Source: Thermomonas sp. XSG
GTDB taxonomy: Bacteria; Pseudomonadota; Gammaproteobacteria; Xanthomonadales; Xanthomonadaceae
Direction: 5' to 3'
Assembly (NCBI RefSeq): GCF_014678725.1
Contig: NZ_CP061497.1
Location: 62,001 to 126,000 of the forward strand
DNA length: 64,000 nucleotides
A program made the translations under genes and the position numbers. Positions 41,613 through 52,443 of the stretch are shown piece after piece. The notes beneath the pieces were generated by a model. That model searched no databases, was not told where the DNA came from, and was given only the letters and a program-made list of their open reading frames with translations. Position 1 is the stretch's first letter. The number at the start of each line of letters is the position of its first letter.

Positions 41613-43729
41613 GTGCCGACGCGCTGCCGCATGCCGCCTGGCGCGCCGCTCGGCTTCGCGCGCTCGCCATGCTTGCCGCGTTCGCACTGCCGTGGCTGGC
41701 GGCGCTGGCCGCCATCGCGCAGCGCTTCGGCGGACGCACGCTGGCGATGCTTGTGGTCGGCATCGCCCTGTTGCTGCTCGCCTTCGTCGCCGGCCTGCAA
41801 TGGCGGCGCCTGGACGTGCGCTGGCTGCTGCGCGCGCTCAATGCGCGAAGCGACATGGAGGACAGCGCCGACCTGCTCGCCGCACCGCCCGCGGCCGGTA
41901 CGCTGCGACAGCTGCAGCGGCAGCGCCTGCAGCAGCGGCTGGCGGCAAAGCCTGCCGAGTTGCGCCCTGTGTGGCCGTGGCTGCGGCTGGCGGTATCGAC
42001 GCTGGCGGCTGCACTGCTGCTGGCTGCTGCGTTGTTGTGGCCGCCGCGCCCAGCAGAATTGTCGGTCGGTGTCGTGCCAGCCGCTCCGGCCGCGACCTCA
42101 CCCCTGCGCCTGACATCCAGCCAGCTGCAGATCACGCCCCCGCGCTATACCGGCCTGCCCCCGCGCCGCGTCAGCGCACTGTCTGCCTCCGCACCGCAGG
42201 GCACGCAGCTGCGCTGGGCGCTGGCATTCAACGGCACGCCGGATCGTGTCGCGCTGGTCTTCCTCGATGGCCGGCGCCTGCCGCTGCAACAACGCGACGG
42301 CGGCTGGCATGCCGGGCAGCGGCTCGATGCCTCGGCGCTGTACCGGATCGAGCTGGACGGCCGCCTGCTGGATGCCGGCAAGCCGCATCGTCTCGATGCC
42401 CTGCCCGACCGCCCGCCGCAGCTCAAGGTGCTGGCACCGGCGCGTATCCTGAGCCTCGCGCCACCGACGCAATCCGGCTGGGAGCTGGCCTTCGAGGTGG
42501 AGGACGACTACGGCGTCGCCACGCAGGCCACGCTGCAGCTCACGCTCGCGCAGGGCAGCGGCGAGAACATCACCTTCCGCGAAATCAGCCTGCCGCTGCA
42601 GGGCCAGGGCGCGTCGCTGCGCCGCCGCTTCAGCCATCGCGTGGCGCTGGGCGCTCTCGGCCTGCAGGCAGGCGACGACCTGATCGCCCGACTGGTGGCG
42701 CGGGACAACCGCAGCCCGCAGTCGCAGGTCGTGCGCAGCCCCGCGCTGATCCTGCGCCTGCAGGCCGCCGCCAGCGAGGAGCCCAGCGGCATCGAAGGCG
42801 TGGTCAAGCGCGTCCTGCCCGCGTACTTCCGCAGCCAGCGGCAGATCATCCTCGACGCCGAAGCGCTGCTGAAGCAGAAGCCCAAGCTTGCCGCCGAACG
42901 CTACCTGCAGAAATCCGATGCGCTCGGGGTGGACCAGCGCATCCTGCGCCTGCGCTACGGCCAGTTCCTTGGCGAGGAGGCCGAAGATGGCCCGGCGCTG
43001 CCTACCGCCGATGCGGGCGGACACGAAGCAGACACCGGCGACCATGCCGGCCACGACTACCCCGCGCCTGCGCCCGCCACCACCTTCGGCCAGGACGTCG
43101 ATCTGCTGGAAGCCTACGGGCATACCCACGACCATGCCGAAGCCGCCACCCTGCTCGACCCGCAGACCCGCGCCACCCTGAAGCTGGCGCTGGACCAGAT
43201 GTGGCAGTCCGAACTGCAGCTGCGCCAGGGCCATCCCGAGCGAGCGCTGCCGTTCGCTTACAAGGCGCTGGGCTACATCAAGCAGGTGCAGCAGGCCGAA
43301 CGCATCTATCTGGCGCGGGTGGGCCCCCAGCTGCCGCCAATCGACGAGGGTCGCCGTCTTGGCGGCAAGCGCGAAGGACTGGCACCGCGCCCGGACCCGC
43401 TGCGCGCCGCGCCGCCAAGCGATGGCGATATCACCGCGCTGTGGCAGCAGCTGGACGCCGCGCCGGCGCGTGCGGTGCCCACGCAGTCCTTGGTCACGCT
43501 GCAGGCCTGGTTGCGCCGGCACGGCCAACGCGCCGCCGATCCACTGGCGCTGCAGGCCGCGCTTGATGAACTGCAGCGCGACCCTGCCTGCGCCGAGTGC
43601 CGCGAACGCCTGCGCGCCCAGCTGTGGCCGCTGCTGCCCACGCCGCCGGCAGCGGTCCGGCGCCGGCCGGCGCCGGACGCGCAGGGGCAGCGCTACCTCG
43701 ACGCACTGGATGGGGAGGCGAAGCGATGA
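41609..43729 (+). CDS. DUF4175-type large membrane protein
   Basis: A 706-residue protein with two N-terminal transmembrane helices (about 20-65) and a third near 125-150, then a long extracytoplasmic region. It matches the DUF4175 type seen after BatA-like genes. A histidine/aspartate-rich segment around residues 470-515 (GGHEADTGDHAGHDYP and YGHTHDHAEA) could bind metal. A second part (LKLALDQMWQSELQLRQG) is helical. ATGA overlaps on both sides tie it to the operon. Function unknown. Confidence 0.72.
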   Translation: MSADALPHAAWRAARLRALAMLAAFALPWLAALAAIAQRFGGRTLAMLVVGIALLLLAFVAGLQWRRLDVRWLLRALNARSDMEDSADLLAAPPAAGTLRQLQRQRLQQRLAAKPAELRPVWPWLRLAVSTLAAALLLAAALLWPPRPAELSVGVVPAAPAATSPLRLTSSQLQITPPRYTGLPPRRVSALSASAPQGTQLRWALAFNGTPDRVALVFLDGRRLPLQQRDGGWHAGQRLDASALYRIELDGRLLDAGKPHRLDALPDRPPQLKVLAPARILSLAPPTQSGWELAFEVEDDYGVATQATLQLTLAQGSGENITFREISLPLQGQGASLRRRFSHRVALGALGLQAGDDLIARLVARDNRSPQSQVVRSPALILRLQAAASEEPSGIEGVVKRVLPAYFRSQRQIILDAEALLKQKPKLAAERYLQKSDALGVDQRILRLRYGQFLGEEAEDGPALPTADAGGHEADTGDHAGHDYPAPAPATTFGQDVDLLEAYGHTHDHAEAATLLDPQTRATLKLALDQMWQSELQLRQGHPERALPFAYKALGYIKQVQQAERIYLARVGPQLPPIDEGRRLGGKREGLAPRPDPLRAAPPSDGDITALWQQLDAAPARAVPTQSLVTLQAWLRRHGQRAADPLALQAALDELQRDPACAECRERLRAQLWPLLPTPPAAVRRRPAPDAQGQRYLDALDGEAKR

Positions 43730-45501
43730 CCGCGGCCATGCCCGAAGTGCTTGCCGCCAGCCTGCTGGCGCTGGCCGCGCTGCTGACCTGCGCACGGTTG
43801 CTGCGCGGCCACCTGCGCCGCGATCGCACGCAGCCCCCAACGCGCTGGAAGCTGCCGCTGCTGCTGATGGCGCAGCCGCTGCTGGCGGCGCTGCTGTTCT
43901 TCGGTCTGTTTCCGCCGGCGCGCCCGCTCGATGCCGGGGTGATGACCGTCTATACCGCCGGCGCGAATCCCGCTGCGGCCGATGCCGGCACGCTGCGCAT
44001 TGCACTGCCGGAAGCGCCTGCAGGCACCGGCGCGGAGCTCGCGCCCGACCTAGCCACCGCCCTGCGCCGCCACCCCGGCATCCGCGGCCTTCGGATTGTC
44101 GGCAGCGGGCTGGACGTGCGCGACGTGGACGCGGCCCGCGGCCTCCCGCTGCGTTTCCATCCCGCACCGCGCCCGGCCGGCATCGTTGACCTGCAGGCGC
44201 CGGCGACGGTTGCGCCCGGCAATGCCTTCCGCGTGCATGGTCGGATTGGCGGTATCGAGGCCGGCACGCTGGAACTCCTGGACCCCGCGGTGCGTGTCAT
44301 CGCACGCACGCCCGCCTCTGCAGACGGCGACTTCGCCCTGCAGGGCGTGGCGCGCAGCGTCGGTGCGTTCTCTTTCCAGCTACGCCTGCGCGATGCGAAA
44401 GGCCAGGTCCGCGACAGCCTTCCATTGCCGCTGCAGGTCATCGCGCCCGCCACGCCGCGCCTGCTGGTGCTGGCCGGCGCACCCGATCCCGAACTGAAAT
44501 ACCTGCGCCGCTGGGCGCTGGATGCCGGCGTCGGCCTGCATACGCGGGTGTGTGTCGGTGCCGGACTGGTGCTGGGCGATGCACCGGTGGCGCTGGAAGA
44601 TGCCAGCCTGCGCCGGTTCGACGCCGTGCTGCTGGACACTCGCAGCCTGCAGGCACTGGGCGATGCCGAACTGCGCGCGCTCACCCGCGCCATCCGCGAT
44701 GGCCTGGGCCTGCTGCTGCGGCTGGATGCGCCGCTGTCGCCGGTCGTGCGCTCCCGACTGCGGGGCTGGGGCTATGCGGTGGATGCAGACACCCGCAGCG
44801 CGCCGGTGCAGCTGGCGAACACGACCCTGCAATCGGCTGGCGAGCCCGCCCTGCCCGGCCTGAGCCGAACCGTGGCGGCCGTGCAGGCCGGTGATGCATT
44901 GCCGCTGCTGCGCGACGTGCAGGCGCAGCCGCTGGCATGGTGGCGTCCGCTGGGACGCGGCCGGGTCGGGCTGGTGGCACTGACCGACAGCTACCGGCTG
45001 CCACTGGCTGGCCACGCCGCCATCCATGCACGCGTGTGGAGCGAGATGCTGGCGGGCATCGCCCGCCCCGCCACTGCTGCCACGCCGACACCGCCTGCCG
45101 GTCCGATCTGGGCTGGCCAGCGTGCGGTGGTGTGCGGCGTCGATGGGAACGCCGCGGTGATCGCTCCCAACGGCAACCGCGTGACCTTGGCCATCGATCC
45201 GGCAAGCGGTGCGCGCAATTGCGCCGCGTTCTGGCCGCGCATCTCCGGCTGGCACCGGTTGCAGGCGCGCAACACGCAAACCGCATTCGTGGTTCTGCCG
45301 GCCGGCGTGGGACTGGCCTGGCAGGCGCAGCGGCGCTTCGATGCCACCGCGGCGCTGGCCGCGCAGTCGCCCACGGTGCAGGCAGCGCGCGCTACCGCGG
45401 TTCAACGCGGCGCGTCATGGCCATGGCTGGCCGCGTGGCTGGCGCTCGCAGCGCTGACGTGGTGGTTGGAGCGGCGGCGGACAACGCCGCAGGCGCAGTG
45501 A
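43726..45501 (+). CDS. Large membrane-anchored protein of the MoxR operon
   Basis: A 591-residue protein with two N-terminal hydrophobic segments (EVLAASLLALAALLTCARLL and LLLMAQPLLAALLFFGLF) and one at the C-terminus (WLAAWLALAALTWWLERRR). The middle resembles glutamine-amidotransferase-like/vWA-fold proteins that end MoxR-BatA operons (LRLRDAKGQVRDSLPL, VLLDTRSLQALGDAELRAL). GGGGAGG precedes the ATG, which shares ATGA with DUF4175. Exact function unknown. It ends 1 bp before the convergent fur gene. Confidence 0.7.
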   Translation: MTAAMPEVLAASLLALAALLTCARLLRGHLRRDRTQPPTRWKLPLLLMAQPLLAALLFFGLFPPARPLDAGVMTVYTAGANPAAADAGTLRIALPEAPAGTGAELAPDLATALRRHPGIRGLRIVGSGLDVRDVDAARGLPLRFHPAPRPAGIVDLQAPATVAPGNAFRVHGRIGGIEAGTLELLDPAVRVIARTPASADGDFALQGVARSVGAFSFQLRLRDAKGQVRDSLPLPLQVIAPATPRLLVLAGAPDPELKYLRRWALDAGVGLHTRVCVGAGLVLGDAPVALEDASLRRFDAVLLDTRSLQALGDAELRALTRAIRDGLGLLLRLDAPLSPVVRSRLRGWGYAVDADTRSAPVQLANTTLQSAGEPALPGLSRTVAAVQAGDALPLLRDVQAQPLAWWRPLGRGRVGLVALTDSYRLPLAGHAAIHARVWSEMLAGIARPATAATPTPPAGPIWAGQRAVVCGVDGNAAVIAPNGNRVTLAIDPASGARNCAAFWPRISGWHRLQARNTQTAFVVLPAGVGLAWQAQRRFDATAALAAQSPTVQAARATAVQRGASWPWLAAWLALAALTWWLERRRTTPQAQ

Positions 45502-45502
45502 T

Positions 45503-45901
45503 TCAGCGCTTCTTGCGGACGTACAGCACCAGCGCGTGATCGGCGATCTCGTAGCCGTGTTCGGCAGCGATCTTCTGCTGCAGCTGCTCGATTTCGTCGC
45601 TGTGGAACTCGATCACCTTGCCGCTATCGAGATCGACCATGTGGTCGTGGTGTTCGCCGCGATCCAGCTCGTAGACGGCGGTGCCGCCCTCGAAGTTGTG
45701 CTTGAGCACCAGGCCGGCGGATTCGAACTGGGTCAACACGCGATAGATGGTGGCAAGGCCGATCTCCTCGGACTCGGCCAGCAGCTGGCGGTAGATGTCC
45801 TCCGCGGTCATGTGGCGGGGCTTGGCGTGCTCCAGCAGCTCCAGGATGCGCAGCCGCGGATGGGTGACCTTGAGCCCGGCCTTGCGAAGATCCTGCGACA
45901 T
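45503..45901 (-). CDS. fur: Ferric uptake regulator Fur
   Basis: A 132-residue iron-responsive repressor. The winged helix shows HPRLRILELLEHAKPRH and GLATIYRVLTQFESAG; the metal site includes HHDHMVDL and the C-terminal HALVLYVRKKR. The Cys pairs of E. coli Fur are missing (LDSGKV rather than LDCGKV), as in Pseudomonas Fur. ATG at 45901 has GGAG 8 nt upstream; the ATG at 45907 is too close to it. Divergent from bamE. Confidence 0.92.
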   Translation of the reverse strand: MSQDLRKAGLKVTHPRLRILELLEHAKPRHMTAEDIYRQLLAESEEIGLATIYRVLTQFESAGLVLKHNFEGGTAVYELDRGEHHDHMVDLDSGKVIEFHSDEIEQLQQKIAAEHGYEIADHALVLYVRKKR

Positions 45902-46046
45902 CGACATCTCTCCGTGAATCAATCCAGTGCCGCCTGCCGGCATGTGAACGCCGCCGCCGCGTCTCGCGGCAATACGGGTTGCGGCGGGTCGATGCGACGT
46001 GCCGGGAGTGTATCATCGGCACTTCCGCCACTGCCCCGCCCTGCCG

Positions 46047-46439
46047 ATGCGCAAGCTGCTCGTACTCCTCCTTGCAACCCTGCTGGTCAGCGGCTGCGGC
46101 CTGCTGTACCGGCAACCGGTGTTCCAGGGCAACCTGCTCGACAAGACCGCGGTGGACCAGCTGCAGGCGGGCATGGACCGGCAACAGGTGATGGTGCTGC
46201 TGGGCACGCCGTCGATCCGCGACCCCTTCCACCACGACCGCTGGGATTACGTCGCCAGCCAGCGCATCGGCCGCACCGGCAAGCCGGAGGTGAAGGCCAT
46301 GACGCTGTGGTTCGAGAACGGCCAGTTGTCGCGCTGGGAAGGCGAATATTTCCCCGAACAGGATTCCGAGCTGTCGCGCGACGCGATCCGCTACTTCGGC
46401 CCGAACCTGGCCAAGGACAAGAACAAGCGCCGCCGCTGA
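46047..46439 (+). CDS. bamE: Outer-membrane assembly lipoprotein BamE
   Basis: A 130-residue lipoprotein of the beta-barrel assembly machine. A signal peptide ends with the lipobox LLVSGC. The SmpA/OmlA domain shows GNLLDKTAVDQLQAGMDRQQV, then LLGTPSIRDPFHHDRWDYV. The fur-bamE arrangement is typical of gammaproteobacteria. A TATCAT -10-like element lies at 46012-46017. Confidence 0.93.
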   Translation: MRKLLVLLLATLLVSGCGLLYRQPVFQGNLLDKTAVDQLQAGMDRQQVMVLLGTPSIRDPFHHDRWDYVASQRIGRTGKPEVKAMTLWFENGQLSRWEGEYFPEQDSELSRDAIRYFGPNLAKDKNKRRR

Positions 46440-46446
46440 GACGGCG

Positions 46447-46725
46447 TCAACTGCGCTGGCGCCCGCGTGGCGCCGCGCTCCCGGCGCGCTGCCTGCGCGC
46501 CTGCTTGGGGTCGCACTGCAGGGCGCGCAGCAATTCGATCCGGTCGCCTGCATGCAGGCGCGTCTGCAACGTCGCCGCCTGCCCGAATACCGCCAGCGCG
46601 ACGAACTCGCCCTCCAGCCGCCAGCCGGCCACATCCAGCGCATCGCCGACACAGGCGCCCGCGTCCAGTTCCAGGTCGATGTGCTCGGCGTGATGCGGCC
46701 TCGCGCGCGCCAGTTGCACGCGCAT
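46447..46725 (-). CDS. rnfH: RnfH-family ubiquitin-fold protein
   Basis: A 92-residue RnfH/UPF0125 protein. HIDLELDAGACVGDALDVAG and the C-terminal HAGDRIELLRALQCDPKQAR are characteristic; the tail is basic. It shares TGATG with ratA, the standard gene pair. The function of RnfH is unproven; a ubiquitin-like fold is expected. Confidence 0.9.
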   Translation of the reverse strand: MRVQLARARPHHAEHIDLELDAGACVGDALDVAGWRLEGEFVALAVFGQAATLQTRLHAGDRIELLRALQCDPKQARRQRAGSAAPRGRQRS

Positions 46726-47156
46726 CAGTCTTCCCTCTTGTCCGCCTCGCGCACGAAGTCGTCCACCATGCGGTCGGCCAGTCCCTGCATGCCCAGCTGC
46801 AGCGCGGGCGCCAGCAGGCGGTTCTGCGGCTCGAAATCCAGCCGCAGCGACACCTTGCAGGCCGACTCGTCCAGCGCATGGAACTCCCAGCGCCCCTGCA
46901 GGCGCCGGAACGGCCCGTCGCGCAGCGCCATGTCGATGTGGTGCGGCGGGCTGAGCTGGTTCTCGGTAGTGAACCAGGTGTAGAAGCCGCCGACGCCCAG
47001 ATCCAGCCGCGCTACCAGACGCCCTTCCCCCTCCTCCAGCAACTGCGCCTGCCGGCACCAGTCGAACCGGCGCGGGTAAGCGGCGACATCGTTGACAAGG
47101 GTGAACATCCGGGAGGCTGAATGTTCCACGAGGGCACTGCGCAGAATGACGGGCAT
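46725..47156 (-). CDS. ratA: RatA-type START-domain protein
   Basis: A 143-residue RatA/CoqD-like protein. [26 protein letters not shown] at the start (in pieces) and the end [19 protein letters not shown] match this lipid-binding fold. RatA has been described as a 50S-binding inhibitor of translation initiation, and the family also includes the coenzyme Q-binding COQ10. Start ATG at 47156. Divergent from smpB by 59 bp, a common arrangement. Confidence 0.9.
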   Translation of the reverse strand: MPVILRSALVEHSASRMFTLVNDVAAYPRRFDWCRQAQLLEEGEGRLVARLDLGVGGFYTWFTTENQLSPPHHIDMALRDGPFRRLQGRWEFHALDESACKVSLRLDFEPQNRLLAPALQLGMQGLADRMVDDFVREADKRED

Positions 47157-47215
47157 CGAAAGATCCGGGCCGCGTGGACGCACCGCGGCGCGTCCGGATC
47201 GGCGAGAATGGCGGG

Positions 47216-47710
47216 ATGAGCAAGAAGAACGGCAAGGATAAGCCAAACGGCGGCGGCACCATCGCCCTCAACAAGCGCGCGCGCCACGAATACAGCTTCG
47301 AACAGAAGTTCGAGGCCGGGTTGTCGCTGCAGGGCTGGGAGCTGAAGGCGATCCGCGCCGGGCGCGCCAACATCGGCGATGCCTACGCGGTGGTGCTGCA
47401 GGGCGAACTGTTCCTGATCGGCGCACAGATCACCCCGCTGATCCAGGCATCCACCCACGTCATCGCCAACGACCGCCGCACCCGCAAGCTGCTGTTGCAC
47501 CGGCACGAGATCGACACGCTGATGGGCCGCATCCAGCGTGACGGCTACACCTTGGTGCCGACCGCGCTCTATTGGAAAGGCAACAAGGTGAAGGTCGAGC
47601 TGGCGCTGGCGAAGGGCAAGCAGACCCACGACAAGCGTGAAGCCAGCAAGGAGCGCGACTGGAACCGCGAGAAGCAGCGGCTAATGCGCCGACACAACAA
47701 GGACGCCTGA
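47216..47710 (+). CDS. smpB: SsrA-binding protein SmpB
   Basis: A 164-residue trans-translation factor that escorts tmRNA to stalled ribosomes. [38 protein letters not shown] and the C-terminal basic tail [19 protein letters not shown] are as expected. No ssrA gene is found in the window. Confidence 0.95.
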   Translation: MSKKNGKDKPNGGGTIALNKRARHEYSFEQKFEAGLSLQGWELKAIRAGRANIGDAYAVVLQGELFLIGAQITPLIQASTHVIANDRRTRKLLLHRHEIDTLMGRIQRDGYTLVPTALYWKGNKVKVELALAKGKQTHDKREASKERDWNREKQRLMRRHNKDA

Positions 47711-47724
47711 GCTGCGCGCCACGA

Positions 47725-47744
47725 GGCGCGCCTTGTGGCGCGCC
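47725..47744 (+). terminator. Stem-loop after smpB
   Basis: GGCGCGCC, loop TTGT, GGCGCGCC 15 bp past the smpB stop. The stem is strong but there is no T-run, so termination is possible rather than certain. Confidence 0.5.
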
Positions 47745-47831
47745 AATGCATGCGAAGGAAGCGCACAAACGAAAACGGCCGCCACTGGGGCGACCGCTTG
47801 CGTGTGTTGCGACGTCTACCGATTCCGAAGG

Positions 47832-47907
47832 TGGCGTCCCCACGGGGATTCGAACCCCGGTCGCTACCGTGAAAGGGTAATGTCCTAGGCCTCTAGACGA
47901 TGGGGAC
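47832..47907 (-). tRNA. tRNA-Glu (anticodon UUC)
   Basis: Read from the minus strand it begins GTCCCCATCGTCTAGAGG and ends GGGGACGCCA with encoded CCA. The anticodon loop is CTTTCAC, giving UUC. All four stems pair and GTTCGAAT forms the T-loop. A tRNA-Ala follows on the same strand, upstream by 23 bp. Confidence 0.97.
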
Positions 47908-47930
47908 AGAACCGGAAACGCTTTGAAAAA

Positions 47931-48006
47931 TGGTGGAGCCAGGCGGGATCGAACCGCCGACCTCCTGCATGCCATGCAGGCGCTCTCCCAGCTGAGCTAT
48001 GGCCCC
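47931..48006 (-). tRNA. tRNA-Ala (anticodon GGC)
   Basis: Minus strand begins GGGGCCATAGCTCAGC and ends GGCTCCACCA with encoded CCA. The anticodon stem CCTGC/GCAGG surrounds ATGGCAT, giving GGC. It lies 23 bp upstream of tRNA-Glu in the direction of transcription and is probably in the same transcript. Confidence 0.97.
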
Positions 48007-48063
48007 ACGGGGCTGGAAAGACGCGCATTCTGGGGGTGAAATCAGGAACCGTCAAGCGTTTTT

Positions 48064-48546
48064 TCAATAATTTTTCAGCGCGTCTTCATCGGCATGCAGC
48101 GTGGCCACGCCATGCCCGCGTTCTGCGAGGTATTGCAGCCACTTGCCGAGGAAGGTGTTCATGCGCAGGCGGTGGTCGAGGATGCGCTGCGGAGGCGGAT
48201 ACATGCCGATCACGTCCTGCCAGCGGCTGCCGGCATAGCAGTGCGTGGCTTCCACCTGGCGCGCGTCGCGGTACAGGCGCAGGCTCGCCGACGGATCAGC
48301 CATGCCGGTCTGCGGATCGATCAGGCCGTAGCTCATGCGCAGCTCGCTGGTGTAGGCGTGCCGCTCCACCACCTCCAGTCGCACGTCGAGGCCGTCGCCG
48401 ATCGAGGAGACATACGTACCGCAACCGAGATCGGACACTTCGAACAGCCGCTGCAGCTGCGCATGGTTTTCCGAATACAGGCCCATCAGCCAGCCGAAGC
48501 GGCTGATGGAAGGAAGGCGGGCGCGGCGTGCGAGTGCAGTGGTCAT
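48064..48546 (-). CDS. DUF1249 family protein
   Basis: A 160-residue protein of the DUF1249 (YqiB-like) family. WLMGLYSENHAQLQRLF near the start and YGLIDPQTGMADPSASLRLYRDA in the middle (given in pieces) are the family pattern; the end is LKNY. Function unknown. Start ATG at 48546. Confidence 0.85.
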   Translation of the reverse strand: MTTALARRARLPSISRFGWLMGLYSENHAQLQRLFEVSDLGCGTYVSSIGDGLDVRLEVVERHAYTSELRMSYGLIDPQTGMADPSASLRLYRDARQVEATHCYAGSRWQDVIGMYPPPQRILDHRLRMNTFLGKWLQYLAERGHGVATLHADEDALKNY

Positions 48547-48642
48547 GGATCGATCGTACACGCGCACCGATGCCCGCGGCAGGATTGACGCCGGCATCGC
48601 GCAGGCACAGGCTGGTGGGGTTTTCCGTGGCGCGGAAATCGC

Positions 48643-49464
48643 TCAGTACATCTCGCGGTTGATGCCCAGGTGTTTCATCACCCGGCTGGAGATTTCCTCG
48701 ATCGAGGCATTGGTGGTGCTGAGCAGTTCGATGCCCTCGCGGCGCAGCATCGTCTCGGCCTGCGCGACTTCGCGCCGGCAGGTGTCCAGTTGCGCATAGC
48801 GCGAATCCGGCCGCCGCTCCTGGCGGATCTGGTGCAGGCGCAGCGGATCGATGGTCAGGCCGAACAGCTTGCCGCGGTACTGGCGCAGCCTGGCCGGCAG
48901 GCGTTCGCTTTCCAGGTCCTCCGGGGTCAACGGGTAGTTGGCCGCCTTCACCCCGTGCTGCAGGGCGAGGTACACGCAGGTCGGTGTCTTGCCGGCGCGC
49001 GAGACCGCCACCAGGATCACGTCGGCATCCGAGTAGTCCGGCTTGACCCCATCGTCGTGGGTCAGCGCGTAGTTCATCGCGTTGATGCGCTGGTGGTAGA
49101 TGTCGAAGTCCACGATGCCGTGCGCACGGCCGATCTGGGCCTCGCGGCTGCGCCCGAGCTCCTCCTCCAGGGGGGCAATGAACGGTGCGAACACATCCAG
49201 CATCAACGCCCCGCTCTCGGCGAGCAGGTAGTTGAGGTTGGGGTCGACGCAGGAATTGACCACGATCGGTCGCAGCCCCCGCGCCACGCCGGCGGCGCGG
49301 ATGCGCTCGGCGGCCTCCATGGCCTTCTCCGGCGTATCCACGAACGGCAGCCGGTCGCTGGAGAAACGCAGGCCGCTGAACTGGGTCAGCAGGCTGTGGC
49401 CGATGGTTTCGGCGGTGATGCCGGTGCCGTCGGAGACGTAGAACACGGGTCGAGCGGATTCCAT
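48643..49464 (-). CDS. ppsR: PEP synthetase regulatory protein (kinase/pyrophosphorylase)
   Basis: A 273-residue bifunctional DUF299 enzyme that inactivates PEP synthase by ADP-dependent phosphorylation and reactivates it by pyrophosphorylysis. [20 protein letters not shown] opens the protein; the P-loop is VSRAGKTPT, then [21 protein letters not shown] lies just before the ATG. Divergent from ppsA, its target, with 79 bp between start codons. Confidence 0.93.
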   Translation of the reverse strand: MESARPVFYVSDGTGITAETIGHSLLTQFSGLRFSSDRLPFVDTPEKAMEAAERIRAAGVARGLRPIVVNSCVDPNLNYLLAESGALMLDVFAPFIAPLEEELGRSREAQIGRAHGIVDFDIYHQRINAMNYALTHDDGVKPDYSDADVILVAVSRAGKTPTCVYLALQHGVKAANYPLTPEDLESERLPARLRQYRGKLFGLTIDPLRLHQIRQERRPDSRYAQLDTCRREVAQAETMLRREGIELLSTTNASIEEISSRVMKHLGINREMY

Positions 49465-49543
49465 CGGGATTCCTCGCGGGCGCTCGGGGTAAAATAGCGG
49501 ACTTCCGCGCGCCTGCGCCGACCACGCCCTCACGGAGCCCGCC

Positions 49544-51928
<2,385 letters not shown>

Positions 51929-51938
51929 CGCGTCGCAG

Positions 51939-51969
51939 CGCGACCTTGCCCTTGGGGCAAGGTCGACGC
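51939..51969 (+). promoter_or_regulatory. Relic CueR-type operator/promoter (also a hairpin after ppsA)
   Basis: Dyad CCTTGCCC-TTG-GGGCAAGG (51943-51961) has the same 8-3-8 geometry as the copZ operator. The -35 position reads GCGACC against TTGACC, and GACGCT sits at the -10 position against GACACT in copZ. Extended arms of 11 bp (51940-51950 and 51954-51964) also make a hairpin 12 bp after the ppsA stop, so it may double as a terminator. The decayed CusA-like gene follows it. Confidence 0.55.
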
Positions 51970-52051
51970 TGGATGCGCTTCTCGTCGACAACGAATGCAG
52001 CGGCCTTGGCGTGCCTGCGCGCAGCACGCAGGCCGCCGGGGTCGTGACCTC

Positions 52052-52332
52052 GAGCCTGCGCTGGAAGACATCAAGGCGCACCGCGCGGTGGAAGGCCGGC
52101 GACTTCCGCCTTCTACCTGCACCACCGTCATCACCGGCGCCGTGGAGCGCGTCCGGCCGAAAGGGATGACGTTGGTGGCGATCATGTATAGAAATGGCAC
52201 CAGCCTGAAATCAGGCGTCGGATCGCCGCACCGATGGTGGGTGGCATGGTCCCCTCCGCGCTGATGACGCTGGTGGTGATCCCGATGATCCATGCACTGG
52301 TGAAGCAGCCCTGCCCGGCGCCCACCGACTGA
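52052..52332 (+). pseudogene. Remnant of CusA/CzcA-type heavy-metal RND efflux pump (C-terminus)
   Basis: One frame reads ALEDIKAHRAVEGRRL, then GAVERVRPKGMTLVAIM, the last cytoplasmic loop and helix of CusA-like pumps. About 10 residues later the frame is lost and resumes one frame over as RRIAAPMVGGMVPSALMT and LVVIPMIHALVKQ with a proper TGA at 52330. A small deletion plus frameshift around 52195-52213 explains the break, and everything upstream of about residue 950 of a normal pump is gone. The rest of the gap between ppsA and mscS (51929-52051 and 52333-52443) shows no gene apart from the relic operator. Confidence 0.7.
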
Positions 52333-52443
52333 TCATGCCGGCAAGCCGCGGGGCACGCTGATCGTGCCTTTGCGGCCTGCACGTTATCCTGAAGGCGCCT
52401 GCTGCGATCACATCGCTGCCACACCGCACACACAGGAGCCGAG

